From positions 372,001 through 436,000 of the forward strand of contig NZ_JAERSE020000005.1 of NCBI RefSeq assembly GCF_016735585.2: a stretch of DNA of 64,000 nucleotides. Direction: 5' to 3'. Made by a program: the position numbers and the translations under genes. The notes beneath the pieces were generated by a model that was given only the letters and a program-made list of their open reading frames with translations, did not search any database and had not been told where the DNA came from. Below are positions 17,505-26,417 of the stretch, piece after piece; the first letter of the stretch is position 1, and the number at the start of each line of letters is the position of its first letter. This stretch comes from Chryseobacterium tagetis (GTDB taxonomy: Bacteria > Bacteroidota > Bacteroidia > Flavobacteriales > Weeksellaceae).

Positions 17505-17534
17505 GACGAACGTGCATTTTTTGTAGGCGAACGT
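17505..17534. promoter_or_regulatory. Direct repeat of LytTR-operator type
   Basis: GACGAACGT (17505-17513) and GGCGAACGT (17526-17534) are 21 bases apart, two helical turns. The similarity spreads over the whole 21-base units (15 of 21 positions). Read on the minus strand, the cores are ACGTTCGCC and ACGTTCGTC, close to the CCGTTCGTC core described for the LytTR regulator AlgR. The site lies 58-87 bases before the Kelch gene and about 140-170 before the DUF4270 gene. A LytTR regulator is encoded 1.4 kb away. Confidence 0.6.
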
Positions 17535-17632
17535 TTGTTTTCTTTAGATAAATATCACCCTGATTTTAAATATATTAAATATCGACATAGATTTCACTAT
17601 GGTCTACAACTCGGTATGAAAGGGAGAAAAAA

Positions 17633-17664
17633 TTTGAAGCCCATACTTGTTCATTATATGTTTG
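17633..17664 (+). promoter_or_regulatory. Putative promoter of the DUF4270 gene
   Basis: TTTG at 17633-17636 and TATGTTTG at 17657-17664 are 20 bases apart. They match the Bacteroidota -33/-7 pattern TTTG-N(17-23)-TAnnTTTG on sequence and spacing. The ATG at 17675 is only 10 bases beyond the box, so the leader would be very short. Confidence 0.5.
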
Positions 17665-17674
17665 TGAAAAAAAA

Positions 17675-19018
17675 ATGTACAAATACCTTTTATTATGTAT
17701 TTCAATGTTGTGTCTTTTTTCCTGTGAAGATGAGAGCAATACATATGAAGTAGGAAGTTCCTGGACGAGTGCACAGTCTAAAATGGTAATGATTGATACC
17801 CTTACCATGAAGATGTCTACCATTATGATGGACTCTGTGACGACCTCAGGAAAAAGTGTGATGATGATTGGAAATATAAAAGATCAGACATTTGGGAAGG
17901 TTACTTCTTCCTCTCTTTTTGAGCTTACCCCTTCTACTTATGGGATAACTTCTCCTTCCTCAGCAGTTTTTGACTCTATCGTCATGTACCTTACCAATAC
18001 CAATTTTTATTACGGAGATACACTGAAAAGCTTTAAACTGAATGCTTATCCTTTGCAGGACAGAATAAAACTGAACAACGGATACTTATATAATAAAAGC
18101 AGTTTTAATTATTCTTCCAGTTCGGTAGGAAGTGCGGAGTTTTACCCAAGACCAGGGACAGACAGTAGCTATGTGAAAATGCGTCTGGAGCAGTCTTATG
18201 GACTGAGTATATTTAATACATTGAAAAACAGTGATGTGACCACTCAGGAAAATTTCCTGAACTTTTTTAAAGGATTGGCGTTGGTTCCTTCCAGCGATAA
18301 TAATGCTCTGATGCGTTTCGGCATGAATAGCTCTTATCAGGTTCAGATTAATAAGAGTACCAAAGAAAAGGTATCAAATGTTGTAAGACTTTATTACCAT
18401 ACAACCTCACAAAACGGAACAGATCTATTGAAATACACATTGGATCTGGTACCGAGTACTGCTAATAGTTATAATAAAATAAGCTCTGATTTTTCAGGCT
18501 CTGAACTTGCAAACCTTACTCCTAAAACGCCTATACTTTCTCAAAATTTAGGAAATAAAACGTATCTAATGGCGGGGATTGGTGTATTTACTAAAGTTGA
18601 AGTTCCTTATCTGAAGTCCCTGAAAAATCTGTATCCGAATTATAAAGTTATAGATGCAACACTTTCATTGAGTCCGGTTGCAGGATATTATTCTACCAGT
18701 TTTTACAATCCGAGTGCATTGTATTATTATTGGGGAGATAAGCTCAATCATGTCGTAGGTTCATATACGCAAAGTGACGGATCTAGTGAAATTACTGCAG
18801 GTCTTTCAAATGCCAGTGAGTTTCAGAACGAACACTCTTATGATTTTTCCTTTAAAACATACGTAAATACCATATTATCCGAATCAGCTGATTCCAATTA
18901 TAATACATTGATCTATCCGTCGTCTTATACAGATGTTTTATCAGGAAAAGCAGTATTGGGAGATCAAAAAAATAAAACAAACCCTGCCAAGCTGAAAGTT
19001 TATATGTTGGGATATTAA
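17675..19018 (+). CDS. DUF4270 lipoprotein
   Basis: This 447-residue protein has a lipobox (MLCLFSC, Cys17) followed by EDES, an acidic stretch suited to surface export. The mature part begins with the DUF4270 pattern: a short segment, then GNIKDQTFGKVTSSSLFELTP, FDSIVMYLTNTNFYYGDTL and the later SGVxV-like strands. It is a beta-rich protein. Known only as a domain of unknown function in Bacteroidota, often beside an outer-membrane protein and Kelch genes. The next gene starts 10 bases downstream and is co-transcribed. Confidence 0.8.
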   Translation: MYKYLLLCISMLCLFSCEDESNTYEVGSSWTSAQSKMVMIDTLTMKMSTIMMDSVTTSGKSVMMIGNIKDQTFGKVTSSSLFELTPSTYGITSPSSAVFDSIVMYLTNTNFYYGDTLKSFKLNAYPLQDRIKLNNGYLYNKSSFNYSSSSVGSAEFYPRPGTDSSYVKMRLEQSYGLSIFNTLKNSDVTTQENFLNFFKGLALVPSSDNNALMRFGMNSSYQVQINKSTKEKVSNVVRLYYHTTSQNGTDLLKYTLDLVPSTANSYNKISSDFSGSELANLTPKTPILSQNLGNKTYLMAGIGVFTKVEVPYLKSLKNLYPNYKVIDATLSLSPVAGYYSTSFYNPSALYYYWGDKLNHVVGSYTQSDGSSEITAGLSNASEFQNEHSYDFSFKTYVNTILSESADSNYNTLIYPSSYTDVLSGKAVLGDQKNKTNPAKLKVYMLGY

Positions 19019-19028
19019 TTAAGAATTT

Positions 19029-20264
19029 ATGAAGAAGAATAAAACAATAATCATCACTGTACTTTTCGCGTGTGTAGGTGGACAAAAACTGGCTGCTCAG
19101 AATGCTTCACCCTATTCATATTTTGGAATAGGAATGTTTAACAATGTAGACAATGCCAGAGATATAGCACTGGGAAATACAGGGATCGCCCTAGAAGCAC
19201 CGGATTATATCAATTCTAAAAACCCTGCATCCATGACAAGTATTTCTACAAGAAATGTCGTTTTCGATGTGAGCGGTCTTATGAAATACAATACTATTTC
19301 CAGTAATCTGGGAACAGATAAAAGGCTGAGTTCCAATTTTACCAACTTTTCAGCCGCTTTACGAATTTCAAAAAAAGCTTTTGTAGGACTAAGTATGCAG
19401 CCTACAACTTCTTCGGATTATAAAATATCGTCTACCATTCCTATTGAAGGAACGGCTAGTGAATATCCTATCACGTACGAAGGAAGCGGAGGACTTTCCA
19501 ATTGGGGAGCCAGTGTTGGATACAAAGTAAATGATAACTGGAGCTTTGGAGGAAAAGTGAAAAATAATTTCGGAACCATTATCCGTAAAGAAACCATTAC
19601 GACTACTTCAGAAGTTGAGATAAGTCGCGATATACGATACACTGGGTTTAGCTACGGTTTAGGAACACAGTACAGAAAAGAATTTGAGGACAGCGGGCTT
19701 CTCTTAAATTTGGGAGCAGTAGTCAATTTCAAGAGTAAATTGGTAGCCAAAGGAGAAGTGGGCTACACAGAAAATAAAGATTACACCAATACCGTTACCA
19801 GCAAACTCTCAACAAAAGACACTTCTCTGCCTTTCGAGTTTGGAGCCGGAATCAGTATCCTGAAAAATGACAGATACCGTGCGACTTTTGACTTCATGCA
19901 AAGCCAGTGGGATCAGGTGACCAATTCTGTAACTCCTGAAAAATATTACCGACAAAATACTTACGGATTAGGTTTTGAGATTCTTCCCCATAGAGGAAGG
20001 GTACAATCATTATCAGAAGCATTGATCTATCGTTTCGGACTTAACTATGACACCGGATACTACAAGGTAAATAATGCCAAGATCGATAAAATGGAAGCTA
20101 CGGTAGGTCTTGGAGTTCCTTTCAATAAAATTATCCTGAACGTGAATTACGGCTACGGAATTCATGGAGTTCAGAAAAATATTCCGATCAGAGAAAACTA
20201 TCACATGATCAACTTAAGTATCAACTTCCTGGACACTTGGTTTACGAAGAGATACCTAGATTAA
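19029..20264 (+). CDS. Outer-membrane beta-barrel protein (FadL/porin-like)
   Basis: This 411-residue protein has a signal peptide cut near residue 23 (GGQKLAAQ|NAS). The mature start, SPYSYFGIGMFNNVDNARDIALGNTGIALEAPDYINSKNPAS, is the pattern of FadL/PorV-like outer-membrane barrels, in which NPAS follows the first strands. Amphipathic strands continue to a C-terminal aromatic-rich segment. It is the second gene of the DUF4270 operon. A role in moving hydrophobic compounds or in protein export is possible for the family, but nothing specific is visible. Confidence 0.7.
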   Translation: MKKNKTIIITVLFACVGGQKLAAQNASPYSYFGIGMFNNVDNARDIALGNTGIALEAPDYINSKNPASMTSISTRNVVFDVSGLMKYNTISSNLGTDKRLSSNFTNFSAALRISKKAFVGLSMQPTTSSDYKISSTIPIEGTASEYPITYEGSGGLSNWGASVGYKVNDNWSFGGKVKNNFGTIIRKETITTTSEVEISRDIRYTGFSYGLGTQYRKEFEDSGLLLNLGAVVNFKSKLVAKGEVGYTENKDYTNTVTSKLSTKDTSLPFEFGAGISILKNDRYRATFDFMQSQWDQVTNSVTPEKYYRQNTYGLGFEILPHRGRVQSLSEALIYRFGLNYDTGYYKVNNAKIDKMEATVGLGVPFNKIILNVNYGYGIHGVQKNIPIRENYHMINLSINFLDTWFTKRYLD

Positions 20265-20366
20265 CATCAGAAAGAAAAGTAGAATCGAATAGTGAGCGCA
20301 GTGTTTTTATCTTCATTCCTTCCTGTATCACACGATTGTACCGAAGCAGGAGTGCTTTAAATAGAA

Positions 20367-20395
20367 GTCCCCATCATTTGATGGGGATTTTTTTA
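20367..20395. terminator. Intrinsic terminator between convergent genes
   Basis: The stem TCCCCATCA / TGATGGGGA is followed by seven T. It ends the DUF4270 operon; the minus-strand AsmA gene ends just beyond it and lacks an equal T run in its own direction. Confidence 0.85.
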
Positions 20396-20399
20396 TCTT

Positions 20400-23300
20400 T
20401 TATTTGGCAGTTGCTTTTTCAGCTTCAGCCTTTTTAGCAGCCTCTTCCTCTAAAGATTTTTGATAATCATTGTAATCATCATCAGTTTCATTGAGGTCTT
20501 CTTTCTGATATTTTCCGGTTTCTACCTTAAAAGTATCCGAAGGTCCTGTGATTTTGATCGGAATACCAATGATCCCGAAAGGAGGAAGCCCCAGTCGCAT
20601 TCCAACGTTGATATAGCCGTCCAGACTTACCTGTCCTTCAATCCTCGGGCGGAAACCTGCAATTTTAAACTTGGTTCTTTCTATAGAAATCACATTGTCT
20701 TTGATCGTTGTTTTAATATCAACCTTATTCACTTTTGCATCGTGCAATGCATTGGTTGAGGTTTTCTCAGCCACAGAGTTGAAAACCTTGAAGCCATAGA
20801 ACTGAATATCTTCCAGTGTTAAAATACCTTCTCCCTTTATGGTCTTCAGTCTTGGGAAGAAATCAGCTCCCAGATCCCCTTCCAGATGATAATCCAGAGA
20901 AACTTTCCCGTGTGCTTTTTCTGCGGCGGCCACCATTTCTCTGAATAATGTAATCTCTTTATACGCTCTCTGAATATCAAAGTTTTTCGCTTTCGTATTG
21001 ATGCTGAATTTTGCCTTCTTAGCATTGATCGGGAAATAAGTTCCGTCAGCATTGAAGGTCGAGCCGATCATTCCGAACTCGGTTTCATTAAGTGCCAGAT
21101 TTCCGTTTTTTAAAGCAAGATTCCCTTTAAAGCTATTCAGCTTAATATCCTTAAATAAAATTTCGTTGGCAGCTCCGTTGATGGTAATGTCGAGATTCTT
21201 AGGAAGCAGAATAACACCATCTTCCGCAGAAGTGGAATTAGAGGATTCTCCGGAATTATACGCCATAAAATCATCAATATTTACCTTTTTGGAAGTAAAA
21301 TTGATGCTTCCGCTTAGATTCTGGTCTTTTAAGATATAATTAATATAATTCGATACACTTCCGTTAAAAACAAATACATTCTTTTTGTAACGGGCTTTTA
21401 CATCTTCAAATGTCAGCTGGCTTCCGTTCAGCTTAAACAGACCTTCTTTGACCACAAAATTGCTTGGGAAAAACTTCGAATGGATAGTGATGTTCTCAAT
21501 TTTTACAAAACCTCTGTTCTGAATATTATCCAAAGCAGCCCCGTTCTGGCCCTTCAATCCTACATCGGTGGAAACAACCCCGTTAATATCCAACCCTTCA
21601 ATAGGGAAGAGCTTGTAAAGGTCGCCGAGATTAAGCTGTCCCTTAGAATGCAGTCTGTAATTAAGATTATTGAGATTCTTCAGATTAGCCTTTACAGTGA
21701 ACGGTTTTCCTGCCAGTGTAAACGAAATAGGAAGTACACTAATATCCAGATCGCTGAAAGAACCTCTTCCGCTTTTTACATGAGTTTCTACGTTGATGTT
21801 TTCTAAAGGAAGTTCAGGATAATCGTCGAACTTTATAAAACCGTTTTTCAGGGATAAAATACTGTTGCTTACAGGAACTCTCTTACGTTTAGGTTCATAG
21901 GTTCCTACGGCTTTAGACTTCACAAAAAGATCACCGCGAAGATCAATGCCTTTTAATGGATAAATTTTATAAATGTCCTGAAGGTGGATCTTTGCAGTAA
22001 AATCAGCATCAATAGGATAGTTGTTTAAATTTTTTACTTCAATTTTTCCTTTTGCATAATTGTCCAGTGCTTTAGCATCAATATTATGAACTAGAACTGC
22101 GGTATTTTTAAAATTGCCATCCGTATTGTGAGCAGTCATGTCCAAATTGATATGATCCAAAGCGGCAGGCATTTCCCTCATCTTGAAATAGCCGTCTTTC
22201 AGGTCAGCTTTTAAATCAAATAACGGAACTTTTTGTAGCTTGTTTTTCGCAGAAGTAGAAATGAAACCTTTCCAGTTTCCGTTCAGCTTAAGATTTCCTT
22301 TTGCATCAATTTTTTTGTATCCCGTAGCATTCTTTAAAGCTTCAAGGTTAACGTTTGAATCAATTGTGCCCTCAGAAAATAGGGTAGAACCGTTTTCAAA
22401 AACAAAATTGGTTCTTGTATAGCCGTTTAATAAGCTGAAATCAAGTTCATTTACCTTTACTTTTAATCGGTTGGGATCCAGAGCCGGAATGTCTATGAGA
22501 GAGGTTAAACTTAAATTATTAATTGGAGATTTAGATTTCTGATAATTGAAAAATCCGTTATTGATATTGGCTTCAATATGAATATCCGGACTCTGCTTTT
22601 TCGAAGCATCCAAAATCCCTTTCATGGTGAACAAAAGATCGGTTTTTCCTTTCATTTCAACCTGTTTTGCATAGTCCTGGTAAGCTTCCGGAATGATAGC
22701 GGGTATCGCTTTCAAGTCAGCATTCTTAGTGGTTATTTTTAGATCATAAACCTGCTGCGCGTCCGGCATTTTTAAGCTACCCTGAAGATTGAACGGAAAC
22801 CCTCCTAAAACTAAAGGATTGTCTGTGAAATAAAATCCTAACTGATTGATATTGATCTTTGTGTTGATCTTTCCTTTCAACGGCAGATTTTTAACCCATA
22901 CATCTTTATCTAGCTTAAAAAGGGTGTTCTTAATTTCCGTAGTGGCATTTAAGCTCAGGATATCATTGGAGAGATCGATAATACCATCATATTCTAAATT
23001 ATCCAGTTTCAGATGAGTTTTACTCATTTGGTCATCATAAATAAAATTAGAATTGGAAATTCTGAAGTTTTGTAGCGCCAGAGCCAGTTTAGAATCATTT
23101 TTCTCCTTAGCGTCCTCTTCAGAGATCAGAATGTCAAAGTTATTCCTTCCCAAGCTGTCTACCTTCATCCGGATATTTGCATTTTCAATATAGAGCTTGT
23201 TGAAAATGATCTTGTCATCAAAAAGACTGGTAATATCTACTCCTAATCCAATTTCTTTCGCATCAATCAGATTTTCCGTCTGAAAAGGGCTATTGCCTTT

Positions 23301-23543
23301 TACGGAAGAATTGGTAAGGGTAACTGTAAGATTAGGGAAATGGGTAAAGAAAGAAATATTCAGATCCTTGAAATCTACATTGGTTTTTATATAGCTTTTA
23401 GAAACTTCCTTTATTCCACTGTTTATTGTATCCTTAAAAAAATAAGGAGAAATGTACAGGATCAAAGCAATGCTGCCTATACTTATTCCCGAAATTTTAA
23501 GAATCTTGGATAAAACGGAAACTTTTGTTTTTTCCTTCTTCAT
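20400..23543 (-). CDS. AsmA-family membrane protein
   Basis: This 1047-residue protein has one N-terminal transmembrane helix (about residues 14-31, ISGISIGSIALILYISPYFF). A very long periplasmic region of repeated beta-strands follows, in which GNLxLxNG, LKxGxxKxxD and IDxDFTA-like units recur. The AsmA C-terminal region lies at about 760-1010 (GDLGADFFPRLKTIKGEGILTLEDIQ). The tail is rich in Lys, Ala and Glu. AsmA-like proteins form hydrophobic grooves thought to bridge the periplasm and move phospholipid to the outer membrane. This one is likely such a lipid-transport protein. It stands alone on the minus strand. Confidence 0.82.
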   Translation of the reverse strand: MKKEKTKVSVLSKILKISGISIGSIALILYISPYFFKDTINSGIKEVSKSYIKTNVDFKDLNISFFTHFPNLTVTLTNSSVKGNSPFQTENLIDAKEIGLGVDITSLFDDKIIFNKLYIENANIRMKVDSLGRNNFDILISEEDAKEKNDSKLALALQNFRISNSNFIYDDQMSKTHLKLDNLEYDGIIDLSNDILSLNATTEIKNTLFKLDKDVWVKNLPLKGKINTKININQLGFYFTDNPLVLGGFPFNLQGSLKMPDAQQVYDLKITTKNADLKAIPAIIPEAYQDYAKQVEMKGKTDLLFTMKGILDASKKQSPDIHIEANINNGFFNYQKSKSPINNLSLTSLIDIPALDPNRLKVKVNELDFSLLNGYTRTNFVFENGSTLFSEGTIDSNVNLEALKNATGYKKIDAKGNLKLNGNWKGFISTSAKNKLQKVPLFDLKADLKDGYFKMREMPAALDHINLDMTAHNTDGNFKNTAVLVHNIDAKALDNYAKGKIEVKNLNNYPIDADFTAKIHLQDIYKIYPLKGIDLRGDLFVKSKAVGTYEPKRKRVPVSNSILSLKNGFIKFDDYPELPLENINVETHVKSGRGSFSDLDISVLPISFTLAGKPFTVKANLKNLNNLNYRLHSKGQLNLGDLYKLFPIEGLDINGVVSTDVGLKGQNGAALDNIQNRGFVKIENITIHSKFFPSNFVVKEGLFKLNGSQLTFEDVKARYKKNVFVFNGSVSNYINYILKDQNLSGSINFTSKKVNIDDFMAYNSGESSNSTSAEDGVILLPKNLDITINGAANEILFKDIKLNSFKGNLALKNGNLALNETEFGMIGSTFNADGTYFPINAKKAKFSINTKAKNFDIQRAYKEITLFREMVAAAEKAHGKVSLDYHLEGDLGADFFPRLKTIKGEGILTLEDIQFYGFKVFNSVAEKTSTNALHDAKVNKVDIKTTIKDNVISIERTKFKIAGFRPRIEGQVSLDGYINVGMRLGLPPFGIIGIPIKITGPSDTFKVETGKYQKEDLNETDDDYNDYQKSLEEEAAKKAEAEKATAK

Positions 23544-23682
23544 AATGTCTTTATATCAATATACAAAATAACTGATAAAGAAGAGGAAAACGAAATGTTT
23601 TCGACTAACATCGGTCATTTATAGATAAATTTATGAATTTCTAAGGAATAAATTTAAGAGAGAGCTGTTCTTTTAAAGTTTC

Positions 23683-24282
23683 TTAAAGATTGATCTCCTT
23701 TAGTTCTCCATCAGCTTTTATTTCGATGAACTTACTTTCCCGGTTGGCAGCGGCATAGTTGTAGAAAAACGTTTGATAGACGGGAGTAGAGTATAAAAAG
23801 TTTCCGTAGCCGTTATAGGTATCTGTGCGCGCAGTTTGCTCTGTATAAGAGCCTTTCGCTGTAAAATCGACGATGGTTTCCAAATAATATTTTCCAGGTT
23901 TTAGACGTTCAAAAGTGAAAGTTCCTTTGGGACCAGTAAGCGTTTCGATTCTGTATTTAAAAGCTTCTTCGGACATATAAACAGTGTGTCCTGGTTTTTT
24001 TTCGTACTTTTTTCTCAAAGCGTAAAATTCTTCGAAATAAGGTGTTACAGGAAAAAGCATTACGACTGTTCCTTCGGCTGGATAAAGCTTTTTGCCTAAA
24101 GGAGGTTTGAAACCAAACTCGTTTTTTTGCTTGGTAGAGGCCACTCCCATAAGGGTTGATTTTCCATAATTAATCTGTTCTTGCGCCTTGTTTTTATCGA
24201 AAAAAACTTGTGGAAAATATTTGGTTTGGGCTTGTATTCCAACAAGCACCAATAGCAAGAGGACGCTGAAAATTCTTTTCAT
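23683..24282 (-). CDS. Secreted protein with carboxypeptidase regulatory-like fold
   Basis: This 199-residue protein has a signal peptide (MKRIFSVLLLLVLVGIQAQ). It contains EGTVVMLFPVTPYFEEFYALRKKYEKK, then GPKGTFTFERLKPGKYYLETIVDF. The latter is the pattern of a carboxypeptidase regulatory-like (transthyretin-like) domain, in which a tip residue pair precedes a GxY strand. The C-terminus FIEIKADGELKEINL is beta-rich. I do not recognise a named family. No partner gene is evident. Confidence 0.6.
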   Translation of the reverse strand: MKRIFSVLLLLVLVGIQAQTKYFPQVFFDKNKAQEQINYGKSTLMGVASTKQKNEFGFKPPLGKKLYPAEGTVVMLFPVTPYFEEFYALRKKYEKKPGHTVYMSEEAFKYRIETLTGPKGTFTFERLKPGKYYLETIVDFTAKGSYTEQTARTDTYNGYGNFLYSTPVYQTFFYNYAAANRESKFIEIKADGELKEINL

Positions 24283-24432
24283 CAGTATGTGTTTTTTAAT
24301 CTAATAATTATATTTTACTGTTTTAGGTGTAAGTGTTTTGAAATTAAATACTTAATTGTAGTTTTTTTTTTTCTTCATGGGCGTTTGCTCAAAAGCCCTG
24401 TGGTTTTATAAGATAAAACTCAACGGAATAAT

Positions 24433-24933
24433 TTACAATTCCAACAATTCCAAGATCGGAGCCAAAACCTCTTTTTCATATTCTTCGGAACGCTTTAGTG
24501 AGTTTATTCCGGAACTGAAATCCGGACTGATCTGGTAGTTCTTCAAAAACTGTTTTTTCCTGATCCCCAGACTGTAATGCCAGTCGTTGGATTCATACTT
24601 GGTAAATATGACGGCTTCATCAAAACTCATCAGCCTCCGTCTTTTCCCAAACAGATTTTTCCGGTACACAGAACGGGTATACATATCAAAAATATACCGG
24701 AAATGGATGCAGTAAAGAAGGCGGGCCAATAGATGAATGAGAAGGCTGGCTATGATAATCTGGAAAAAGATAAGGGCCCCTTTCCCTAGTTTTTCCTGAA
24801 ATAAGAGCCAGCCCATGAGCATTGCTATAATACCGGCAGCATCCCAAAGCAGATTGGATGCTTGCATTAGGTGGGGTTGCAGAGAGATAGAATCCGGTGT
24901 GATCTCTACCTTTAGTTTATCTTTGATACTCAT
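24433..24933 (-). CDS. Small membrane protein, two helices, PH-like tail
   Basis: This 166-residue protein has two hydrophobic helices (about residues 28-45 and 51-75), then a beta-rich segment RYIFDMYTRSVYRKNLFGKRRRLMSFDEAVIFTKYES. The end is YQISPDFSSG ... EKEVLAPILELL. That ending resembles the protein encoded at 26881-27363 (YQISPFLSHKKRRKVFEKEVLPVIEE), which marks the two as distant paralogues. The layout recalls bacterial PH-type membrane proteins. Function unknown. It is the last gene of a minus-strand cluster of similar small proteins. Confidence 0.6.
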   Translation of the reverse strand: MSIKDKLKVEITPDSISLQPHLMQASNLLWDAAGIIAMLMGWLLFQEKLGKGALIFFQIIIASLLIHLLARLLYCIHFRYIFDMYTRSVYRKNLFGKRRRLMSFDEAVIFTKYESNDWHYSLGIRKKQFLKNYQISPDFSSGINSLKRSEEYEKEVLAPILELLEL

Positions 24934-25064
24934 TTCATGGTTGTTTATCTATTTCATTCGGAATCTATTGTATGGGTTTCTATCCTTTGCTGGCCTTCCC
25001 ATTCCCAGGAATGGATGCCGTTTTTTTGTTGCCTGGAGTCAGGCGGTAATCCTGATCTTTTCCC

Positions 25065-25445
25065 TTATTTCTTCTGATATGTTGCAAGTTTTATCATATC
25101 AGACAGCATTTTGCCGGGGCGGAAGTTGATTTTGCTTTTTCTGATCTTGGCTGCCGTTACTTCGGCTTCTGTGTCGGCAGGATCGCTGGATATGCTCATT
25201 TGCAGGGTAAAATATTCGCCTACACGTACTATTTTTCCATCAGAAAGATCTTTGGTCACCTTTGTGAAGCAGGATTCCAGTACGGCGAGAATGTCGGCTT
25301 TAGATACGGTAGAGACTTCCGAAGCGTACTGGGCAAGATCGCTGAACGTGGTTTCGCCGTCGCCGATCGTTGAAGCATACCATTTGGCAGGGGCATTAAG
25401 GTCTCTGGGGTTTTTCTTTTGTTGGGTTTTAAATTTAATAGGCAT
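25065..25445 (-). CDS. HU-like DNA-binding protein (HU-HIG type)
   Basis: This 126-residue basic protein shows the Bacteroidota HU-HIG pattern: an N-terminal strand MPIKFKTQQKKNPRDLNAPAKWYAS, a helical half with FSDLAQYASEVSTVSKADILAVLESCF, and a sheet with GKIVRVGEYFTLQMSISSDPADTEAEVTAAKIRKSKINFRPGK. The usual DNA-intercalating HU arm is replaced by this sheet. It probably bends or coats DNA or regulates neighbouring loci. It lies within a cluster of small membrane-protein genes and is preceded by 22-base degenerate tandem repeats. Confidence 0.85.
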   Translation of the reverse strand: MPIKFKTQQKKNPRDLNAPAKWYASTIGDGETTFSDLAQYASEVSTVSKADILAVLESCFTKVTKDLSDGKIVRVGEYFTLQMSISSDPADTEAEVTAAKIRKSKINFRPGKMLSDMIKLATYQKK

Positions 25446-25517
25446 TGTTTCAGATTTTAAAAGGTTAATTTTCTTTTTGTATTGAAAGGTGTATTCTACA
25501 TTTCTTCAGGTGTTCTG

Positions 25518-25605
25518 AAAAGCACCTGTCCATTTCTTAAAAAGCACTTGAGCTTTCTGCAAAAACCTCTTGAGCTTTTTGTAAACTCTGCTCTGCCTTT
25601 TGAGC
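25518..25605. repeat. Degenerate 22-base tandem repeats (about four units)
   Basis: Units begin at about 25518, 25539, 25561 and 25583 with AAAAGCACCTGTCC, AAAAAGCACTTGAGC, AAAAACCTCTTGAGC and AAACTCTGCTCTGCC, each followed by a CTTT-rich half. The first unit also forms CAGGTG...CACCTG with upstream bases. The array lies 73-160 bases upstream of the HU-like gene on its own strand, between it and the lipoprotein gene. Confidence 0.5.
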
Positions 25606-25637
25606 AGATGAATTATTGATCCGGAAGCATTATATTT

Positions 25638-26210
25638 TTATTGATCATTCAGAGGAGCGGGAGTTTCCAGTATTTTATATTTTACACCGTGCTTGTCGGC
25701 ATAGGGAAGTATCATATAATGTACTTTATCATACTTCTTATCTAGAATGGGGCCTTTGGTCCTGTCCAGCTCATCAATGGCCGCATCAATTTCTTGATCC
25801 GGCTTTTTGTCGTCAATCATTTTGGCGATCCGCGGGAAATCGGTTTTGTAAATATCATCCGCATATCGGAACATATCCAGAGCGGCAGCTAGTATATCTT
25901 TGGTTTCCTTATCAGGTTTCAGCTCCTGTACAGCAATAATGTCGTCATCAAATAAGTGAACGTAATGATTGGCTACATATTCTGTTGCATTTACCTTTTT
26001 TACTTCATTTTGCGGGGTAACGATCACCAGATTTCCTGCTTTAAGATGTGCCCTTATCTCAGTAAAATGTTTCCTGAAACCATCTGGAATTTTGTTGCTG
26101 TTCAGTTTTACTTTTTCAAATACTTCTTCAGGATAACTTTTGTCGCCCAATCCACAGGAATTCAGAGATAGTAATAAGGAAAGCATTAAAAATAAAATGA
26201 TTCTTTTCAT
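25638..26210 (-). CDS. Uncharacterised lipoprotein
   Basis: This 190-residue protein has a lipobox at Cys19 (LLSLNSCGLG). The mature part is mixed alpha/beta: NKIPDGFRKHFTEIRAHLKAGNLVIVTPQNEVKKV, then a helical stretch LAAALDMFRYADDIYKTDFPRIAKMIDDKKPDQEIDAAIDELDR. I do not recognise a named family. Its start is two bases behind the stop of a 58-residue membrane protein gene, so they are one transcription unit within the small-membrane-protein cluster. Confidence 0.6.
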   Translation of the reverse strand: MKRIILFLMLSLLLSLNSCGLGDKSYPEEVFEKVKLNSNKIPDGFRKHFTEIRAHLKAGNLVIVTPQNEVKKVNATEYVANHYVHLFDDDIIAVQELKPDKETKDILAAALDMFRYADDIYKTDFPRIAKMIDDKKPDQEIDAAIDELDRTKGPILDKKYDKVHYMILPYADKHGVKYKILETPAPLNDQ

Positions 26211-26212
26211 AC

Positions 26213-26389
26213 TTATCTGTTTTTATTGTAAATAATAAGACCGGGAATAAGACAGATCAACCCTCCAACAATCAATGGCCAGTCACCATAAGTAAACAGA
26301 AAATTAGTTTCTTGGGAGGGACCAACTTTCAGGATAAACACAAGTGAAACTCCAATGAGAATGAGAAAAATACCGATTGCTTTTTTCAT
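26213..26389 (-). CDS. 58-residue two-helix membrane protein
   Basis: The frame ATG 26389 to TAA 26213 codes MKKAIGIFLILIGVSLVFIL, a polar loop with KVGPSQETNFLFTYGDW, a second helix PLIVGGLICLIPGLIIY and a basic tail NKNR. Both helices and the clean ends, with the lipoprotein gene beginning two bases downstream, support a real gene despite its size. It resembles the many small hairpin membrane proteins of unknown role. Confidence 0.65.
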   Translation of the reverse strand: MKKAIGIFLILIGVSLVFILKVGPSQETNFLFTYGDWPLIVGGLICLIPGLIIYNKNR

Positions 26390-26417
26390 AGTATTAATTT
26401 TAAGATTTAAATGATCA

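Noticed and set aside
17463..17753. 96-codon frame across the Kelch/DUF4270 divergent region
   Set aside because: It overlaps the DUF4270 start and the LytTR-type repeats. Its translation has no recognisable features.
25570..25637. A coding remnant read on the minus strand through the 22-base repeats
   Set aside because: One frame gives a Lys/Leu-rich string without a start codon. The 22-base spacing explains the pattern better than coding.
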